The notes under the pieces were generated by a model. It was not told where the DNA came from. It did not search any database and saw only the letters and a program-made list of their open reading frames with translations. A program made the position numbers and the translations under genes. From Deltaproteobacteria bacterium (GTDB lineage Bacteria > Desulfobacterota > Binatia > UBA9968): a DNA stretch of 5,421 nt. Where the stretch lies: positions 1-5,421 of the forward strand of contig VBKX01000378.1 of assembly GCA_005879435.1 (NCBI GenBank), read 5' to 3'. Below are positions 4,030 through 5,421 of this stretch, piece by piece (position 1 is the stretch's first letter; each line of letters starts with the position of its first letter).

Positions 4030-5421
4030 TCAGAGTTTACTCGCGGGGCGCGGCGCTCGCGCGAATCTCCCGGCGATGGCATGAACGGCCTCGTGCAATT
4101 CTTCCACCCGGAAAAAACGGCAACAGCCGTAGAAGACGAGCACGGCTGAAATGGTCCCGCCAAGAACTTGAAACAGGTGGAGGAGAAATCCACGGAGCGG
4201 GAGCGCGCCGACCAATTCAGCGATGAGCCATGCCGTGATCGCCATGGGTATTGACGCTCCGGCAATTCGCAGCACGGTCTTTCCCAGATGCCGCCCTTCC
4301 AGTCTTTGCACGCGGCGGCGCATGAAGAGCGCCAGCAACAAAAAATTTACCAGGGCTACGGTCGAGGTAGAAAAAGCCAAACCGACATGGCCGAGTGGGC
4401 CGACAAGCAATGAATTCATCACGTAATTGACCGCGATGGAGCCGAGACTGATCAGCATCGGCGTGCGCGCGTCATTCAGAGCATAGAAAGCTGGCGAAAG
4501 CACTTTGACGGCGGCGTAGCCGGCGAGACCGATGGAATAGGCGGTCAAGGCATTCGCCGTTTGCACGGTATCGAAGCTGGTAAATTTTCCATGTTCAAAC
4601 ACCAGAGCGACGATGGGCCGGCCCAAGACCGCCAGGCCGAGCGCCGATGGAATACACAAAAGAAAAACTAAGGCTAACGAATGCGCCAATGTCCGGCGAA
4701 ACTCGACGTAGTCGGGATTCCTTGTGCTGCGCGACAATGGCGGCAGCGTCGCGGTAGCGATGGCGACCCCGAACACGCCGATGGGAAACTGCATGAAGCG
4801 AAACGCGTAGCTGAGCCACGATACTGGACCGTTCAACACAGCGCCAGTCGCGGGATCGATGATGGCCGAGGCGAAATTCGTGTTGACGAAAACATTGATC
4901 TGCACGGCGGCGGTGCCTATGATTGCCGGACCCATGAGCTTCATGATTTGACGGACTCCCGGGTCGGTGAAACTAAGCATGGGCCGATACCTAAAACCGG
5001 CGCGGCGCAAACTGGGCCACTGCACGGCGAACTGGAGAAAGCCGCCGACGAGGGTGCCGAATGCCATGCCTTCGATGGCACTGAGACCGAGAAACGGTCC
5101 CAGTGTAAGACCAAGGAACAATCCGCCGATGACCGAACCGAGATTGAAAAACACCGGGGCGACGGCCGGGACGGCAAAGTTATTTCGCGCGTTCAATATG
5201 CCCATCGCCTTCGCGGCCAGCGCGATCAGCAGCAAGAACGGCATCATGATGCGCGTCAGATGAATCGTCAGGTCCGCCTTGCCGGGCACGTCGTAAAAAC
5301 CAGGTGCGAGCAAGTAGACGATGGATGGCGCGAAGATCCAGCCGACGATGCAGATCAGGCTAAGCAAAATCATCAACGCCGTGGCGACCCGGTTCGACAA
5401 GCGAAAGGCTTCCTGTTCTCC
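4030..5421 (-). CDS. murJ: Lipid II flippase MurJ (MviN), N-terminus outside window
   Basis: This inner-membrane protein of the MOP exporter superfamily flips lipid-linked peptidoglycan precursor (lipid II) to the periplasmic side. The frame runs off the right edge; 463 residues are visible, beginning GEQEAFRLSNRVATAL, which corresponds to the conserved region after the second transmembrane helix. Roughly 80-100 N-terminal residues are missing. Seen: about a dozen hydrophobic segments and family stretches such as LLAPGF, the ILNARNNFAVPAVAPVFFNL region, and FRFMQFPIGVFGVAIAT. The TTG at 5400 is an internal Leu, not the start. The C-terminal end after the last helix is short and basic (ARAPRPASKL), with a UGA stop. 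It is probably transcribed separately from the downstream VOC operon. Essential housekeeping gene; nothing is out of order in the visible part. Confidence 0.96.
   Translation of the reverse strand, partial: GEQEAFRLSNRVATALMILLSLICIVGWIFAPSIVYLLAPGFYDVPGKADLTIHLTRIMMPFLLLIALAAKAMGILNARNNFAVPAVAPVFFNLGSVIGGLFLGLTLGPFLGLSAIEGMAFGTLVGGFLQFAVQWPSLRRAGFRYRPMLSFTDPGVRQIMKLMGPAIIGTAAVQINVFVNTNFASAIIDPATGAVLNGPVSWLSYAFRFMQFPIGVFGVAIATATLPPLSRSTRNPDYVEFRRTLAHSLALVFLLCIPSALGLAVLGRPIVALVFEHGKFTSFDTVQTANALTAYSIGLAGYAAVKVLSPAFYALNDARTPMLISLGSIAVNYVMNSLLVGPLGHVGLAFSTSTVALVNFLLLALFMRRRVQRLEGRHLGKTVLRIAGASIPMAITAWLIAELVGALPLRGFLLHLFQVLGGTISAVLVFYGCCRFFRVEELHEAVHAIAGRFARAPRPASKL

Noticed and set aside
5398..5400. 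TTG at 5400 as start of murJ
   Set aside because: The frame continues upstream to the window edge with the conserved EAFRLSNRV segment, so the TTG is an internal Leu.

Overview
The window looks like chromosomal DNA of an uncultured, environmental, probably Gram-negative bacterium with moderately high GC. A periplasmic binding protein of the NMT1/SsuA type, an ACMSD-like amidohydrolase, a VOC protein and a CMD/AhpD-like protein are a combination typical of soil, marine and sediment lineages such as Tectomicrobia, Rokubacteria, Binatia or other former Deltaproteobacteria. That assignment is an impression from gene content, not a computed placement. UGA, UAG and ordinary Shine-Dalgarno sequences are used conventionally.

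Layout from left to right: (1) positions 3-482, plus strand, the C-terminal part of a class III (IIIb-like) adenylate cyclase. (2) Positions 483-655, a convergent intergenic region holding two related hairpin elements in inverted orientation. (3) Positions 656-1237, minus strand, a 193-residue CMD/AhpD-like protein whose reading frame is interrupted by one in-frame UGA (992-994), exactly where the second cysteine of the CxxC redox motif belongs. A perfect hairpin follows the UGA at bacterial-SECIS distance, so I read it as a selenoprotein with a CxxU centre. (4) Positions 1238-1393, an intergenic region dominated by a nested 91-bp palindrome. (5) Minus strand: an ACMSD-like amidohydrolase (1394-2386), an NMT1-type substrate-binding protein (2427-3452) and a VOC protein (3466-3957). 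They are closely spaced and follow a plausible promoter at 3980-4009. (6) Positions 4030-5421, minus strand, the lipid II flippase MurJ lacking its N-terminus at the window edge.

The minus-strand genes VOC, binding protein, amidohydrolase and possibly the CMD selenoprotein read in one direction. They make biochemical sense as a small uptake-and-breakdown set for an organic acid or aromatic compound: capture in the periplasm, ring or substrate oxidation, decarboxylation or hydrolysis, and a redox protein. The substrate cannot be read from sequence, and no permease or ATPase is in view.

The most valuable observation is the probable selenoprotein. Ordinary gene calling would split it into an 81-residue and a 110-residue hypothetical protein and lose the active site. 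It rests on the position of the UGA, continued family-like protein on both sides, and a SECIS-like hairpin. A nonsense mutation or sequence error at the same codon remains the main alternative.
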